From the NCBI GenBank assembly GCA_020073205.1, contig JAIQFR010000016.1, forward strand, positions 1 through 57,281: a DNA stretch of 57,281 nucleotides, written 5' to 3'. Under the pieces are notes generated by a model. It saw only the letters and a program-made list of their open reading frames with translations, had not been told where the DNA came from and ran no database searches. Both the position numbers and the translations under genes were made by a program. Source of the DNA: Terriglobia bacterium (lineage in GTDB: Bacteria; Acidobacteriota; Polarisedimenticolia; Polarisedimenticolales; JAIQFR01). Below, piece after piece: positions 18,138-26,773 of the stretch; positions within the stretch are counted from its first letter, which is position 1, and every line of letters begins with the position of its first letter.

Positions 18138-18199
18138 CCGGGGGTGGAACCCCCGGAAGGGCACGGCATCTCTGGAGCAGCCGGGGGTGGAACCCCCGG
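18138..18199. repeat. Two copies of a 19-bp hairpin repeat
   Basis: CCGGGGGTGGAACCCCCGG occurs at 18138-18156 and again, identical, at 18181-18199, 43 bp apart start to start. Each copy is a 7-bp stem with loop TGGAA. Duplicate hairpins in one intergenic gap look like a dispersed REP-type repeat. I did not see another copy in the window by eye. Confidence 0.75.
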
Positions 18200-18214
18200 A
18201 TGCTCGCTGCAGTC

Positions 18215-19000
18215 CTACATCTGCCCCCTGATCGTTCCCCCATCCACCGGGAAGAACATACCGGTGACCGCGGCCGCCTGGGCCGAGCACAGATAGGCGA
18301 TGGCTGCGGCGACCTCGTCGGGCTCCACCAGCCGGCGGATTGGAAGGCCGTCCCCGAGCGTGCGCGCGAGCTCGTCGTCGTCCGCCTCCGGGCTCCGGAA
18401 ACGTCCGAGCTCGAGGATGCGGCCGGTCCGGGCGGGGCCGGGCCCGACGACGTTCACCGTGATCCCGGAAGGGGCCAGCTCGGCGGCGAGGGCCTTGACG
18501 AGCGCCGCGGCCGCGGGACGGATCGAGTTCGAGAGGATGAGCGAGTCCACCGGCTGCCTCACGCTCACACTCTGAATCGAGACGATCCGTCCCCAGAGCG
18601 ACTCCTTCATGGCCGGGAGCGCCGCCCTGACCAGGTGGTGGAGCGGGCCGACGATCGCGGCGAACGCCTCGACCCAGTCGTTCCAGGCGAAGTCGCCGAA
18701 CCGGCCGGGACGCGGACCGCCGACGTTGGCCACGAGGATCTCGACCGGCCCGAGGCGGGCGGAGACCTCGCTCACGAGATTCCCCGCCTGCTCGGGATCG
18801 GCCGCGTCCGCGGGCAGCGCGAGGACCTCGGCGCCGGTCGCGGCGCAGATCTCCTCCGCGGCGGCCTTGAGCCGTTCGGGTCGGCGCGCGGCGATGGCGA
18901 TCTCGGCCCCCTCGCCGGCGAGGGCACGAGCGGCGGCGAGGCCGAGCCCCTCGCTCGCGCCGGTGATGAGGGCGACCTTTCCACGGATCCCCAGGTCCAC
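18215..19000 (-). CDS. SDR-family oxidoreductase lacking the usual catalytic tyrosine
   Basis: A 261-residue SDR with cofactor motif TGASEGLG (about 14-21), ARRPER after the second strand (NADP-type), and a C-terminal FPVDGGTIRGQM as in FabG-like proteins. At the active site the serine is present in VSIQSVSVRQP, but where Tyr-x-x-x-Lys is expected the sequence reads LILSNSIRPAAAALVK, so the tyrosine is replaced. A subgroup of SDRs with L-S-N-x-x-R at this place exists and its chemistry is unclear. GTG 19000 starts three bases after the acyl-CoA dehydrogenase stop, so the two share an operon. Confidence 0.8.
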   Translation of the reverse strand: MDLGIRGKVALITGASEGLGLAAARALAGEGAEIAIAARRPERLKAAAEEICAATGAEVLALPADAADPEQAGNLVSEVSARLGPVEILVANVGGPRPGRFGDFAWNDWVEAFAAIVGPLHHLVRAALPAMKESLWGRIVSIQSVSVRQPVDSLILSNSIRPAAAALVKALAAELAPSGITVNVVGPGPARTGRILELGRFRSPEADDDELARTLGDGLPIRRLVEPDEVAAAIAYLCSAQAAAVTGMFFPVDGGTIRGQM

Positions 19001-19003
19001 GGC

Positions 19004-20167
19004 TCAACCCGCCAGGATCATCTTGCCGATGGTCTGGAGCTGCATGAACGAGGTGCCCTCGTAGATCTTCCCGATCTTCGCGTCGCGGTAGTACTTCTCC
19101 ACGGGGTACTCGACGGTGTACCCGTACCCGCCGAACACCTCGACGGCCGCGGACGTCACTCGCTCGGCCGCGTCGCTGGAAAAGAGCTTCGCCATGGCGG
19201 CCTCCTTGACGAAGGGACGCCCGGCCTCCTTGAGCCGCGCCGCGTTGTACACGAGCAGGCGCGCCGCCTCGAGGTGCGTCGCCGCGTCCGCGATCGCGAA
19301 CTGGATCGCCTGGAATTCGCCGATCTTCTTCCCGAACTGCTCTCGCTCCGTCGCGTACTTGGCCGCGGCCTCGATCGCGCCGCGCGCGAGGCCGACCATC
19401 TGCGCGCCGATCCCGATCCTCCCCTCGTTCAGGGTCTCGATGGCGATCTTGTACCCCTTGCCGACCTCGCCGACGACCCGGTCCGCGGGAATCCGGCAGT
19501 TGTCCAGGAGGAGCTCGCAGGTGCTCGAGGCGCGGATGCCCAGTTTGTGCTCGCGCTTGCCGACGGCGAACCCCGGGTCGTCCCGCCTCACCACGAACGC
19601 CGTGATCCCGCGGTATCCCTTCGAGGGGTCCGCGTTCGCGAAGATCAGGAACAGCCCGGCTTCGCCGGCGCTGGTGATCCAGAGCTTCCGGCCGTTCAGG
19701 ACCCAGCCGCCGTCCTTCGGCTCGGCGCGGGTCTTGAGCGCGAACGCGTCGGACCCGGAGCCGGCCTCCGAGAGGGCGTAGGCGCAGACGGTCCCGGTGG
19801 CGGCGTTCCCCAGGAATTCCCTCTTCTGCGCCTCGGTCGCCCAGCGGAGGATCGCGTTGATGAACAGCGTGTTCTGGACGTCCACCAGGACGCCCACCGC
19901 GGCGTCCACGCGAGAGACCTCCTCGACCGCGAGGATGGACTGGAAGAAGGTCCCGCCGGAGCCGCCGTAGGCCTCCGGGATCTCGATCCCCATCAGGCCC
20001 ATCTCGAACAGCTTGGGGACCAGGCCGTCGTCGTAGCATCGAGCCTCGTCCATCGCCTGGACGCGCGGCCGGATCTCGGCGTCCGCGAAGTCGCGCACGG
20101 CGTCGCGGAACATCTCCTCCTCCTCGGACAGGACGGTGAGCGGAAGTCGGGCGGTGTCGGTGGTCAT
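19004..20167 (-). CDS. Acyl-CoA dehydrogenase, short/branched-chain type
   Basis: A 387-residue flavoenzyme that forms the alpha,beta-double bond in acyl-CoAs and passes electrons to electron-transfer flavoprotein. It has the family blocks CAYALSEAGSGSDAFALKT, WITSAGEAG, EREQFGKKIGEFQAIQF and EVFGGYGYTVEYPVEKYYRD. The catalytic glutamate lies in IGKIYEGTSFMQLQ near the C-terminus, the position used by short-chain and branched-chain enzymes. ATG 20167 has GGAGG close upstream. It heads a two-gene operon with the atypical SDR. No ETF or thiolase genes are nearby. Confidence 0.92.
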   Translation of the reverse strand: MTTDTARLPLTVLSEEEEMFRDAVRDFADAEIRPRVQAMDEARCYDDGLVPKLFEMGLMGIEIPEAYGGSGGTFFQSILAVEEVSRVDAAVGVLVDVQNTLFINAILRWATEAQKREFLGNAATGTVCAYALSEAGSGSDAFALKTRAEPKDGGWVLNGRKLWITSAGEAGLFLIFANADPSKGYRGITAFVVRRDDPGFAVGKREHKLGIRASSTCELLLDNCRIPADRVVGEVGKGYKIAIETLNEGRIGIGAQMVGLARGAIEAAAKYATEREQFGKKIGEFQAIQFAIADAATHLEAARLLVYNAARLKEAGRPFVKEAAMAKLFSSDAAERVTSAAVEVFGGYGYTVEYPVEKYYRDAKIGKIYEGTSFMQLQTIGKMILAG

Positions 20168-20267
20168 CCTTCCTCCAGGACGCTCTCCGCGTTCGCTTTC
20201 CCGTGAATGGCCCCATTATGCCGCGAGCGGCGCCTGTTTGGAAGGCCCTCTCGCCGGCATCGGCCGG

Positions 20268-21521
20268 TCATCCCGCGGCGGTCCCGCCGAGGAGCAGCGT
20301 CTCCTCGCCGTAGATCTGAGGCGGGAAGAGGAGCGGGATCAGGTCGCGGAGGAACTGGCGCCGCTTGTAGGCGGTGTGGCTGGCGAAGTGCTCGTCGTGG
20401 AGCGTCCTCAGGTACGCCCCGATCGTGTAGATCTGGATCTCCACCGGGAACAGGTACGGCGACGGGTCCGCCGGATCCTCCGCGAGGACGTCCACGATCG
20501 ATTTCAGGACCTCGAAGCCGCTGGACGAGCTGGGGCCGAGCCGCTCGCGGTCCCGCCGTCCGGAAAGCGTGTCCACGCGGTCGCGCCACCTCAAGGGGCC
20601 CCCGAGGACCGAGAGGAGCCTCCGCTCGAGGGCGTACGCCTGCCGCCTTTCGCCGACGATGAACATGGCGCCCAGCATGTCCTCGACGGCGGAGGGGTGG
20701 GCGAGCCCACGCCGGATCATCTTGCTCAGGATCGAGCCTCCGCGCCCGCCCAGCGCCGGCCATCGCGCCTCCTCGGCCAGCGCGAGGAGGCCGTCCTCAC
20801 CCTCGGTCGGGGGCGCGAGGTTCGCCTCGCGCTTGAACCGGGACCGGTAGTGGAACACCTCGATTGAGCCCTCGCCCTCCGAGGGCCGGAGCCGCCGGAG
20901 GTGAAACCCGTAGCATCGCGCGCCGGGGGCGGGGGAGATCCCGACCTCGAATCGCTCCGACCCGTCCTTGTCCCGCGACAGCCGGCAGCAGATCTCGACC
21001 TCCGCTCCCTCCTCCATTCCGCTCCAGAGGCCTTCCGACAGGGCGCTCTCGAAGCACTGCCGGTGGTGCGGGCCGTCGTGGACCGAACGGCAATGCTCGA
21101 TGTCGAAGAGGAGCTTCCCGAGGTAGAGCTTCCGCTGGGCCTCGTAGCGGACCCTCGCGTCGGTCCCTTCGAACACCGCGTGAAAGAGATCGATCATCGC
21201 GTTGAGCCGGCGGGTCCTGGCCAGAGGCTCCAGGTGGCGCGACAGGGAGTCGGGGACCAGGCGGAGGAGATCGTCGAGGTAGAGGTCCGCGTCGCGATAG
21301 TGCGCCGCCATCGCCAGGGGTACCTGGGACGCGCTCCCGGCGGGACGGGCGTAGGAGGCGACCATGCGTCCCGAGGCGTCCGGCTCCCGGAGGAGCTTGC
21401 GCCAGACCGAGAGCCACACCCGCGCGAGCCCCGGATCGTGGCTCGGCAGGCGGGGATCGAGCAGCGGGTGGGTCCGGTAGGCCTGAGGGACCTCGGGGGA
21501 CCGGGCCGCGGCCTGGACCAT
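20268..21521 (-). CDS. Uncharacterised protein with a degenerate RelA/SpoT-like domain
   Basis: A 417-residue protein with no signal peptide. The last 160 residues follow the order of motifs in (p)ppGpp synthetases: [10 protein letters not shown], then [12 protein letters not shown] (compare E-D-L-L-G-I-R-F), [12 protein letters not shown] (compare G-Y-R-S-L-H) and [14 protein letters not shown] (compare V-E-I-Q-I-R-T). The Arg of the DxxGxR motif is Met here and the final Arg is Tyr, so activity may differ or be lost. The first 250 residues are helical and mixed and I recognise nothing in them. It is a single gene divergent from tpx. The RelA/SpoT link is my reading of weak similarity. Confidence 0.5.
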   Translation of the reverse strand: MVQAAARSPEVPQAYRTHPLLDPRLPSHDPGLARVWLSVWRKLLREPDASGRMVASYARPAGSASQVPLAMAAHYRDADLYLDDLLRLVPDSLSRHLEPLARTRRLNAMIDLFHAVFEGTDARVRYEAQRKLYLGKLLFDIEHCRSVHDGPHHRQCFESALSEGLWSGMEEGAEVEICCRLSRDKDGSERFEVGISPAPGARCYGFHLRRLRPSEGEGSIEVFHYRSRFKREANLAPPTEGEDGLLALAEEARWPALGGRGGSILSKMIRRGLAHPSAVEDMLGAMFIVGERRQAYALERRLLSVLGGPLRWRDRVDTLSGRRDRERLGPSSSSGFEVLKSIVDVLAEDPADPSPYLFPVEIQIYTIGAYLRTLHDEHFASHTAYKRRQFLRDLIPLLFPPQIYGEETLLLGGTAAG

Positions 21522-21674
21522 CGCCTACCCTCCACCGCGTCGACCTTAGCGCCTCGCCGGGAGCGCCGTCAACACGGCGGATCCTGCGTCCGCCCGCGAG
21601 TTCGTGGTACGCTCCAAGATTCACGATGGACGACGAGGGCGATGGCATCGCCCCATGCGAAAAGGAGAGGCAGC

Positions 21675-22175
21675 ATGGCGACCGTGACGCTGAAGGGAAA
21701 CCCGATCCACACCAGCGGCAGCCTGCCGGCGGTGGGTAGCAAGGCTCCGGATTTCCGGCTGGCCGGCGGCGACCTCAAGGACGTCTCCCTGGCTTCGTTC
21801 AAGGGAAAAAAGAAGGTGCTGAACATCGTTCCCAGCCTCGACACTTCGGTCTGCGCCACCTCGACCCGCAAGTTCAACGAGACGGCGGGGAGCCACCCGA
21901 ACGCGGTGGTGCTGATCGTGTCCGCCGACCTCCCGTTCGCGGCGGGGCGGTTCTGCACCGCCGAGGGGCTCAAGAACGTGGTGCCGCTCTCCCTGATGCG
22001 CGGGCGGCAGTTCGCGAAGGACTACGGCGTCCTGATCACCGACGGGCCTCTCGAGGGGATCACGGCGCGCGCGGTGGTCGTGCTCGACGAGAGCGACAAG
22101 GTCGTGCACACCGAGCTGGTCCCGGAGATCGGCCAGGAGCCGAATTACGACGCGGCACTCGCGGCGCTGAAATAA
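21675..22175 (+). CDS. tpx: Thiol peroxidase (atypical 2-Cys peroxiredoxin)
   Basis: A 166-residue peroxiredoxin that reduces hydrogen and alkyl peroxides with electrons from thioredoxin. The peroxidatic cysteine is Cys60 in [16 protein letters not shown] and the resolving cysteine Cys94 in [11 protein letters not shown], matching the Tpx pair. The N-terminus [14 protein letters not shown] is also typical. ATG 21675 has AAAGGAGAGG upstream; a longer in-frame extension is not supported. A thioredoxin reductase gene lies 27 kb away in the same window. Confidence 0.95.
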   Translation: MATVTLKGNPIHTSGSLPAVGSKAPDFRLAGGDLKDVSLASFKGKKKVLNIVPSLDTSVCATSTRKFNETAGSHPNAVVLIVSADLPFAAGRFCTAEGLKNVVPLSLMRGRQFAKDYGVLITDGPLEGITARAVVVLDESDKVVHTELVPEIGQEPNYDAALAALK

Positions 22176-22330
22176 GGAGCGTGTCGCCAGCACCGGCGCG
22201 GGTCGCTCAGCGCGGCGACGGGGATCAGAACGACCCTGAACGCGTTGGGGATGTGGGCGGAGGCCCATTCGTAGAGGCGATCGAGCGGGGCGTTCACCTG
22301 CCGACCTCCTGGAGCGCCCCGCGGTTGCGC

Positions 22331-23206
22331 TCAGCCGCGGTCCGCGGGGAGGAACGGAGCGAGCCCGTCGAGGAACGACGGCCGGGCGAGGGTGATCTTG
22401 AGCTCCTCGCGGGTCCTTTCGCCGAGGATCCTGCGGTTCGCGCCGCGGCGGCCGTCGTCGGCCCGCGCGCCGTCCTCGGGGAGCCGGCCCGGCGGTATCC
22501 CGAGCCGCGAGGCGATCGCGGCGACGACGTCGCGGCGGCGGGCGGGGTGGGCGTCGGTCGCGTGGTAGATCGCGCCCGAGCGTCCCCGGTCCATCGCCGC
22601 GATCACGGTCGCCACCGCGTCGTCGACATGGCACCAGTTCATCCAGGCGTCGTCGCCGGGACCGAGGGCGAGGACGAAGGTGCGGACCCTTTCGATGACC
22701 CCGGTGCGTCCGGGGCCGTAGAGACCCGAGAGTCGGACGATGCGGGTGGGTACACCCGTCCGGGCCGCGTCGAGCACGAGCCGCTCCGCCTCCGCGAGCA
22801 CCTCCGCGGTGGGTCCGGCCGGAGCGGGCGGTGTCATCTCGTCGACGTCGCTGCCGTCTCGCTGCCCGAAGACCCCGGTGGAGCCGGTGTACACGAAGGC
22901 CTGAAGCGCAAGGCGTCTCGATGCCTCGAGGAGGTTGCCCGTCGCCTCGACGTAGGCGGAGCGGTAGGCCTCCACCGAATCGCCGCGCGCCGACTGGCAG
23001 GCGACGATCGCCTCGACGCTGACGGGAATCGCGCGCACGGAGTGCCAGTCCGCGAGGTCCAGGAACAGCGGCTCGATGCCGAGGCCGCGAAGCTCGGGTC
23101 CGGCCGAGGCCGTGCGGCGCACGCCGGTCACCCGGTCTCCGCGCGCGACGAGCGCGCGCCCGAGAGCCATCCCGAGCCACCCGCATCCAGCGACCAGGAC
23201 GTGCAT
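22331..23206 (-). CDS. NAD-dependent epimerase/dehydratase-like protein (YeeZ type)
   Basis: A 291-residue extended-SDR protein with N-terminal VAGCGWLGMALGRALVARG (Rossmann), STGVFGQRDG, and RIVRLSGLYGPGRTGVI in the middle. The usual YxxxK is not obvious, as in the YeeZ-like group of these proteins. The product is unknown. Between its stop and the tpx stop a minus-strand GTG frame of 50 codons (22145-22297) has an AGGAGG upstream but overlaps tpx and is not called. Confidence 0.75.
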   Translation of the reverse strand: MHVLVAGCGWLGMALGRALVARGDRVTGVRRTASAGPELRGLGIEPLFLDLADWHSVRAIPVSVEAIVACQSARGDSVEAYRSAYVEATGNLLEASRRLALQAFVYTGSTGVFGQRDGSDVDEMTPPAPAGPTAEVLAEAERLVLDAARTGVPTRIVRLSGLYGPGRTGVIERVRTFVLALGPGDDAWMNWCHVDDAVATVIAAMDRGRSGAIYHATDAHPARRRDVVAAIASRLGIPPGRLPEDGARADDGRRGANRRILGERTREELKITLARPSFLDGLAPFLPADRG

Positions 23207-23283
23207 CGGAATGAGGGTACCACGCTCGCGGCGTGACGGAACCGCCCCTGGGGCCTATCATTAAGAGCGAAGGGAGGCGCCCC

Positions 23284-23871
23284 TTGAGGCGCTTGGCGAC
23301 GATCATGGCCGTCCTCGGGTTCCTCGCCACGGCGGTATGGGCCGGCGCGGACCTGGTGCTCGTGGACGGGACGCTGCTCCGCGGCCGCTCGGTGGAGCGG
23401 AAAGGGAATACCTACTTCCTCACCACGAACCGCGATAACGTGATCGCCGTGCCCGTCGAGCTGGTCAAAGAGATGCGTCTCACCGGCGGGGACGCGAAGC
23501 CACCCACGGGCCTCGTGTACGCGGGCCCGATGACGCTGGCGGGGCCCGAGCTTACGCTTCCGGGCCGCCGCGAGTCGCTCGCCGCCTTCGGCCGTCCCCC
23601 GGCGCTGTTCCAGGGCTCGCCGATGTCGTTCCGGTGGTATCCCACCAACGCGTACCAGGGGAAAGACGCGACCCAATTCAACCCGGTCGTCTGGGCGCAG
23701 ACGACCATCGACCCGATCTGGTCGCCGCTGCCCGCGTACACGCCCTCGAGCGACGTCACCCAGTTCCACCCGGTCTTGTGGCGGCAGCCATTGATCGACC
23801 CCATCTGGCGCCCCAGGGACGGCTTCGCTCCCGGCGAGTGGCTCGCGCCGGTGGTGAAGGAGAAGGAATAA
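23284..23871 (+). CDS. Exported protein with a tandem Trp-rich repeat
   Basis: A 195-residue protein of unknown function. TTG 23284 has GGGAGGCG at the right distance and gives a signal peptide (LATIMAVLGFLATAVWAGA). ATG 23305 is the alternative start. The first domain, LVDGTLLRGRSVERKG to VELVKEMRLTGG, is a small beta unit like those that handle a cell-surface ligand. The C-terminal half holds two copies of about 28 residues: TQFNPVVWAQTTIDPIW (about 137-153) and TQFHPVLWRQPLIDPIW (about 166-182). Strong conservation of Trp, Pro and Asp-Pro-Ile-Trp suggests a real repeat. It ends 125 bp before the ABC exporter. Confidence 0.65.
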   Translation: MRRLATIMAVLGFLATAVWAGADLVLVDGTLLRGRSVERKGNTYFLTTNRDNVIAVPVELVKEMRLTGGDAKPPTGLVYAGPMTLAGPELTLPGRRESLAAFGRPPALFQGSPMSFRWYPTNAYQGKDATQFNPVVWAQTTIDPIWSPLPAYTPSSDVTQFHPVLWRQPLIDPIWRPRDGFAPGEWLAPVVKEKE

Positions 23872-23996
23872 CTCAAGCGCTGGGTGCCGGCCGATCCCTT
23901 ACGTTTCGATGGGTTAGATTAGTGGGGCTTCGATCGATCCCGGCGCAGCATTCCCCCCTCTGGGCTACAATCTCCCGCTTTAGGAGGTAGGGCCGC

Positions 23997-24992
23997 GTGA
24001 ACTTCGCCGTCGAGACCTTCCAGGTCGAGAAGTCCTTCGCCAAGAAGCGACAGCTCGGCGAGCTGCTCCGTCACCCGTTCCGCCGGGCGGAGCGGGTGGA
24101 GGCGCTTCGCGGCGTGGACCTTCACGTCCAGAAGGGGGAGATCTTCGGGCTCCTCGGGCCGAACGGCGCGGGCAAGACGACCCTTCTCAAGATCCTGTCC
24201 TGCCTGGTGCTCCCCGATCGCGGCCGGGCCGTGGTCGGCGGAGAGGACGTTCGCCACGAGGGGAAGGTCAAGCCGAAGATCGGCCTCGTCCACACCGACG
24301 AGAGGTCGTTCTACTGGAGACTCTCCGGCCGGGAGAACCTGGACTTCTTCTCGCGGCTCTACGACGTCCCCAGGCGGCGCACCAAGTCCCGCATCGACGA
24401 GCTCCTGGCCCGGGTGGACATGGTGGAGGCGGCGGACCGGCGATTCGCCGACTACTCCTCCGGGATGAAGCAGCGCCTCGCGATCGCCCGCGCGCTGCTC
24501 CACGACCCTCCGATCCTCTTCATGGACGAGCCGACGCGGAGCCTCGACCCCTCGTCCGCGATGACGCTCAGGGTCTTCATCCGCGACGAGCTGAAGAAGC
24601 GGGACGGAAAGACGGTGCTCCTCGCGACCCACAACCTGCGCGAGGCGGAGACGCTCTGCGACCGGGTGGCGATCCTGGTCAAGGGCAAGGTCCTGGAGAT
24701 CGGCACCGTGGACGAGGTCCGGCACTGGGGGGTGGACGAGCGGCGCTTCCGCCTCGAGTTGGCCTCGTGGCCCCAGGAGCTTGCCGGACCCTTCCGCGTC
24801 GTGGCCGACGAGCCGCTCAACGGCATCCGCCGCGTGACCCTCGCCCTCGCGCCGGACGCGCGGCTCGACGACGTGCTGCGACTCGTGCTGGCGGGCGGCG
24901 GCGTGATCCACGCGTGCGACCGGATCGAGCCGGACCTCGAGGAGGCGTTCTCCCGCATCCTCGAGCAACAGGCGGGAGGGGAGGGGGCGTGA
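23997..24992 (+). CDS. ABC-2 type transporter, ATP-binding protein
   Basis: A 331-residue ATPase that drives export through the coupled permease. Walker A GPNGAGKTT (about 54-62), signature YSSGMKQR, Walker B ILFMDEPTRSLD and switch histidine LLATHN are all present. The last 90 residues form an extra domain common in exporters of this subclass. GTG 23997 has AGGAGG nine bases upstream. The permease follows with a GTGA overlap. A TACAAT box at 23966-23971 may be the -10 of its promoter. The substrate is unknown; no biosynthetic genes are next to it. Confidence 0.92.
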   Translation: MNFAVETFQVEKSFAKKRQLGELLRHPFRRAERVEALRGVDLHVQKGEIFGLLGPNGAGKTTLLKILSCLVLPDRGRAVVGGEDVRHEGKVKPKIGLVHTDERSFYWRLSGRENLDFFSRLYDVPRRRTKSRIDELLARVDMVEAADRRFADYSSGMKQRLAIARALLHDPPILFMDEPTRSLDPSSAMTLRVFIRDELKKRDGKTVLLATHNLREAETLCDRVAILVKGKVLEIGTVDEVRHWGVDERRFRLELASWPQELAGPFRVVADEPLNGIRRVTLALAPDARLDDVLRLVLAGGGVIHACDRIEPDLEEAFSRILEQQAGGEGA

Positions 24993-25795
24993 TCCGCGGC
25001 CTGAGGAAGCTCCTGGCGTTCCTCAAGCGGGACTTCCAATCGGAGGTGTCGTACCGCGTGGCGTTCCTGCTCCAGGTGGGCGGGATGCTGTTCTCGGTGG
25101 CGGCGTTCTACTTCGTCGCGAAGATGATGAACCCGAAGACCGAGGGGCTCAACGGGATCGAGCCGTTCCCGTGGATCCTGGTCGGGCTGGCGTTCCAGTA
25201 CTATTTCTCCACGGCCCTCTACTCGTTCTCCGCGAAGATAAGGAGCGAGCAGATGCTGGGGACGCTCGAAGCCATGCTGGTGTCCCCGACCCCCACCTCG
25301 ATCGTGATCTTCTCGGAGGCGGCCTGGGACTTCGCGTACGGAGCGATCCGGGTCGCGATCTACCTACTCTTCGCCACGCTGGTGTTCGGTGTGAAGCTCC
25401 ACACGACCAGCCTGGGAACGCTCGCGGTCGGGATCTTCCTGACGCTCCTGTCGTCCGCCGGTCTCGGGATCCTGTCGGCCTCGTTCATCCTGTACTTCAA
25501 GCGCGGCGACCCGATCAACTTCTTCCTCTCGGCGCTCACGACCTTTTTCGGCAACGTGTTCTTTCCGTCGAAGCTCCTCCCCGGCTCGATCCAGTGGGTC
25601 TCGGGGTTCCTTCCGATCACCTGGTCGCTCGAGGTGGTCCGGGGAGCGTTGCTCCAGGGAAAGGGGTACGCCGATCTCCGCCACGACATCCTCAACCTCG
25701 CGATCCTGACCGTGATCCTGCTCCCCCTGGGGCTCTTCTTCTCGCGGATCGCGATCCGTAAGGCCAAGAAGGACGGCTCGCTCGTCCAGTACTGA
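24989..25795 (+). CDS. ABC-2 type transporter permease
   Basis: A 268-residue integral membrane protein with about six membrane segments and the ABC-2 pattern: a cytoplasmic N-terminus KLLAFLKRDFQSEVSYRVAF, a central EQMLGTLEAMLVSPT coupling loop, and a conserved late segment PGSIQWVSGFLPITWSLEVVRGAL. GTG 24989 overlaps the ATPase stop (GTGA). The pair forms a half-exporter of the kind used for polysaccharides, drugs or lipids. Nine bases separate it from the next gene, a malate-dehydrogenase-like enzyme. Confidence 0.9.
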   Translation: MIRGLRKLLAFLKRDFQSEVSYRVAFLLQVGGMLFSVAAFYFVAKMMNPKTEGLNGIEPFPWILVGLAFQYYFSTALYSFSAKIRSEQMLGTLEAMLVSPTPTSIVIFSEAAWDFAYGAIRVAIYLLFATLVFGVKLHTTSLGTLAVGIFLTLLSSAGLGILSASFILYFKRGDPINFFLSALTTFFGNVFFPSKLLPGSIQWVSGFLPITWSLEVVRGALLQGKGYADLRHDILNLAILTVILLPLGLFFSRIAIRKAKKDGSLVQY

Positions 25796-25803
25796 GGCGC
25801 CTT

Positions 25804-26730
25804 TTGCGGAAGAAGATCACGGTGATCGGCGGAGGCTACGTCGGGGAGCACGTGGCCATCGGCTGCGCCCAGAAGGAGCTGGGCGACGTCGTCCTGCTGG
25901 ACATCCTCGAGGGGATCCCGCAGGGCAAGGGCCTCGACCTCTTCGAGTCGAGCCCGGTCCACGGGTTCGATTCGAGGATCAAGGGGACGAACGCCCGCGA
26001 GGACGTCCGGGGCTCCGACGTCGTCGTGATCACCGCGGGGCTGGCCCGGAAGCCGGGAATGGGACTTAGCGACCTCCTCCGGAGGAACGCCGAGATCGTC
26101 CAGTCGTGCGCCGAGCAGGTGAGATCGGGGTCGCCCGACGCGCTGGTCATCGTGGTCTCGAACCCCGTCGACGTGATGGCCTGGGTCGCGAAGACGGTCG
26201 CCGCGCTCCCGAGGGAGCGGGTGGTCGGCATGCTTGGGATCCTGGACGCCGCGCGCTTCCGCTCGTTCATCGCGATGGAGCTTTGCGTCTCGGTCGAGAG
26301 CGTGCAGGCGCTGGTGCTGGGGAGCCACGGCGACGCCATGGTCCCGCTTCCGCGGCTCGCGACCGTGGGCGGCGTTCCCCTCGTGGAGCTGCTGCCGGCG
26401 GACAGGATCGAGGAGCTGGTCGCGCGCACCGTCCGGGGGGACGCCGAGATCGTCGGGCTCCTCAAGACCGGGTCGGCCTATCACGCCCCCGCCGCCGGTG
26501 TCGTCGAGATGGTCGAGTCCGTGGTGAAGGACAAGAAGAAGGTCCTCCCGTGCACCGCCTGGCTCGAGGGGGAGTACGGGATCGACGGCGTCTTCCTCGG
26601 GGTCCCGGTCGTCCTCGGCTCGGAAGGGGTGGAGCGGGTCCTCGAGCTGAAGCTCGAGCCCGACGAGCTGCGTGCCCTGAGGGCGGCCGCTGGTGACGTG
26701 AAGAAAGCCCAGGAGCAGCTGCAGCTGTGA
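25804..26730 (+). CDS. mdh: Malate dehydrogenase-like enzyme with an altered substrate loop
   Basis: A 308-residue member of the LDH-like malate dehydrogenases. NAD motif VIGGGYVGEHV (7-17), catalytic Asp/Arg in GILDAARFRSFIA and His in LGSHGDAMVPL are present. The substrate loop reads ARKPGMGLSDLL: Arg82 is there but the usual second arginine of RKPGM-x-R-x-D is Leu88, which removes a side chain that polarises the substrate carbonyl. So it may be a malate dehydrogenase with changed kinetics or specificity. The start is TTG 25804, nine bases after the permease stop; there is no strong Shine-Dalgarno, hinting at coupling to that operon. Confidence 0.85.
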   Translation: MRKKITVIGGGYVGEHVAIGCAQKELGDVVLLDILEGIPQGKGLDLFESSPVHGFDSRIKGTNAREDVRGSDVVVITAGLARKPGMGLSDLLRRNAEIVQSCAEQVRSGSPDALVIVVSNPVDVMAWVAKTVAALPRERVVGMLGILDAARFRSFIAMELCVSVESVQALVLGSHGDAMVPLPRLATVGGVPLVELLPADRIEELVARTVRGDAEIVGLLKTGSAYHAPAAGVVEMVESVVKDKKKVLPCTAWLEGEYGIDGVFLGVPVVLGSEGVERVLELKLEPDELRALRAAAGDVKKAQEQLQL

Positions 26731-26773
26731 TCGGCCGGTAGCCCCGTCGGGAGGCTGGCCGAACGAGGTGGCC

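Noticed and set aside
22145-22297. 50-codon minus-strand frame with an AGGAGG and GTG start
   Set aside because: It overlaps the 3' end of tpx, has no recognisable content, and fits chance; a relative with a conserved frame would change this.
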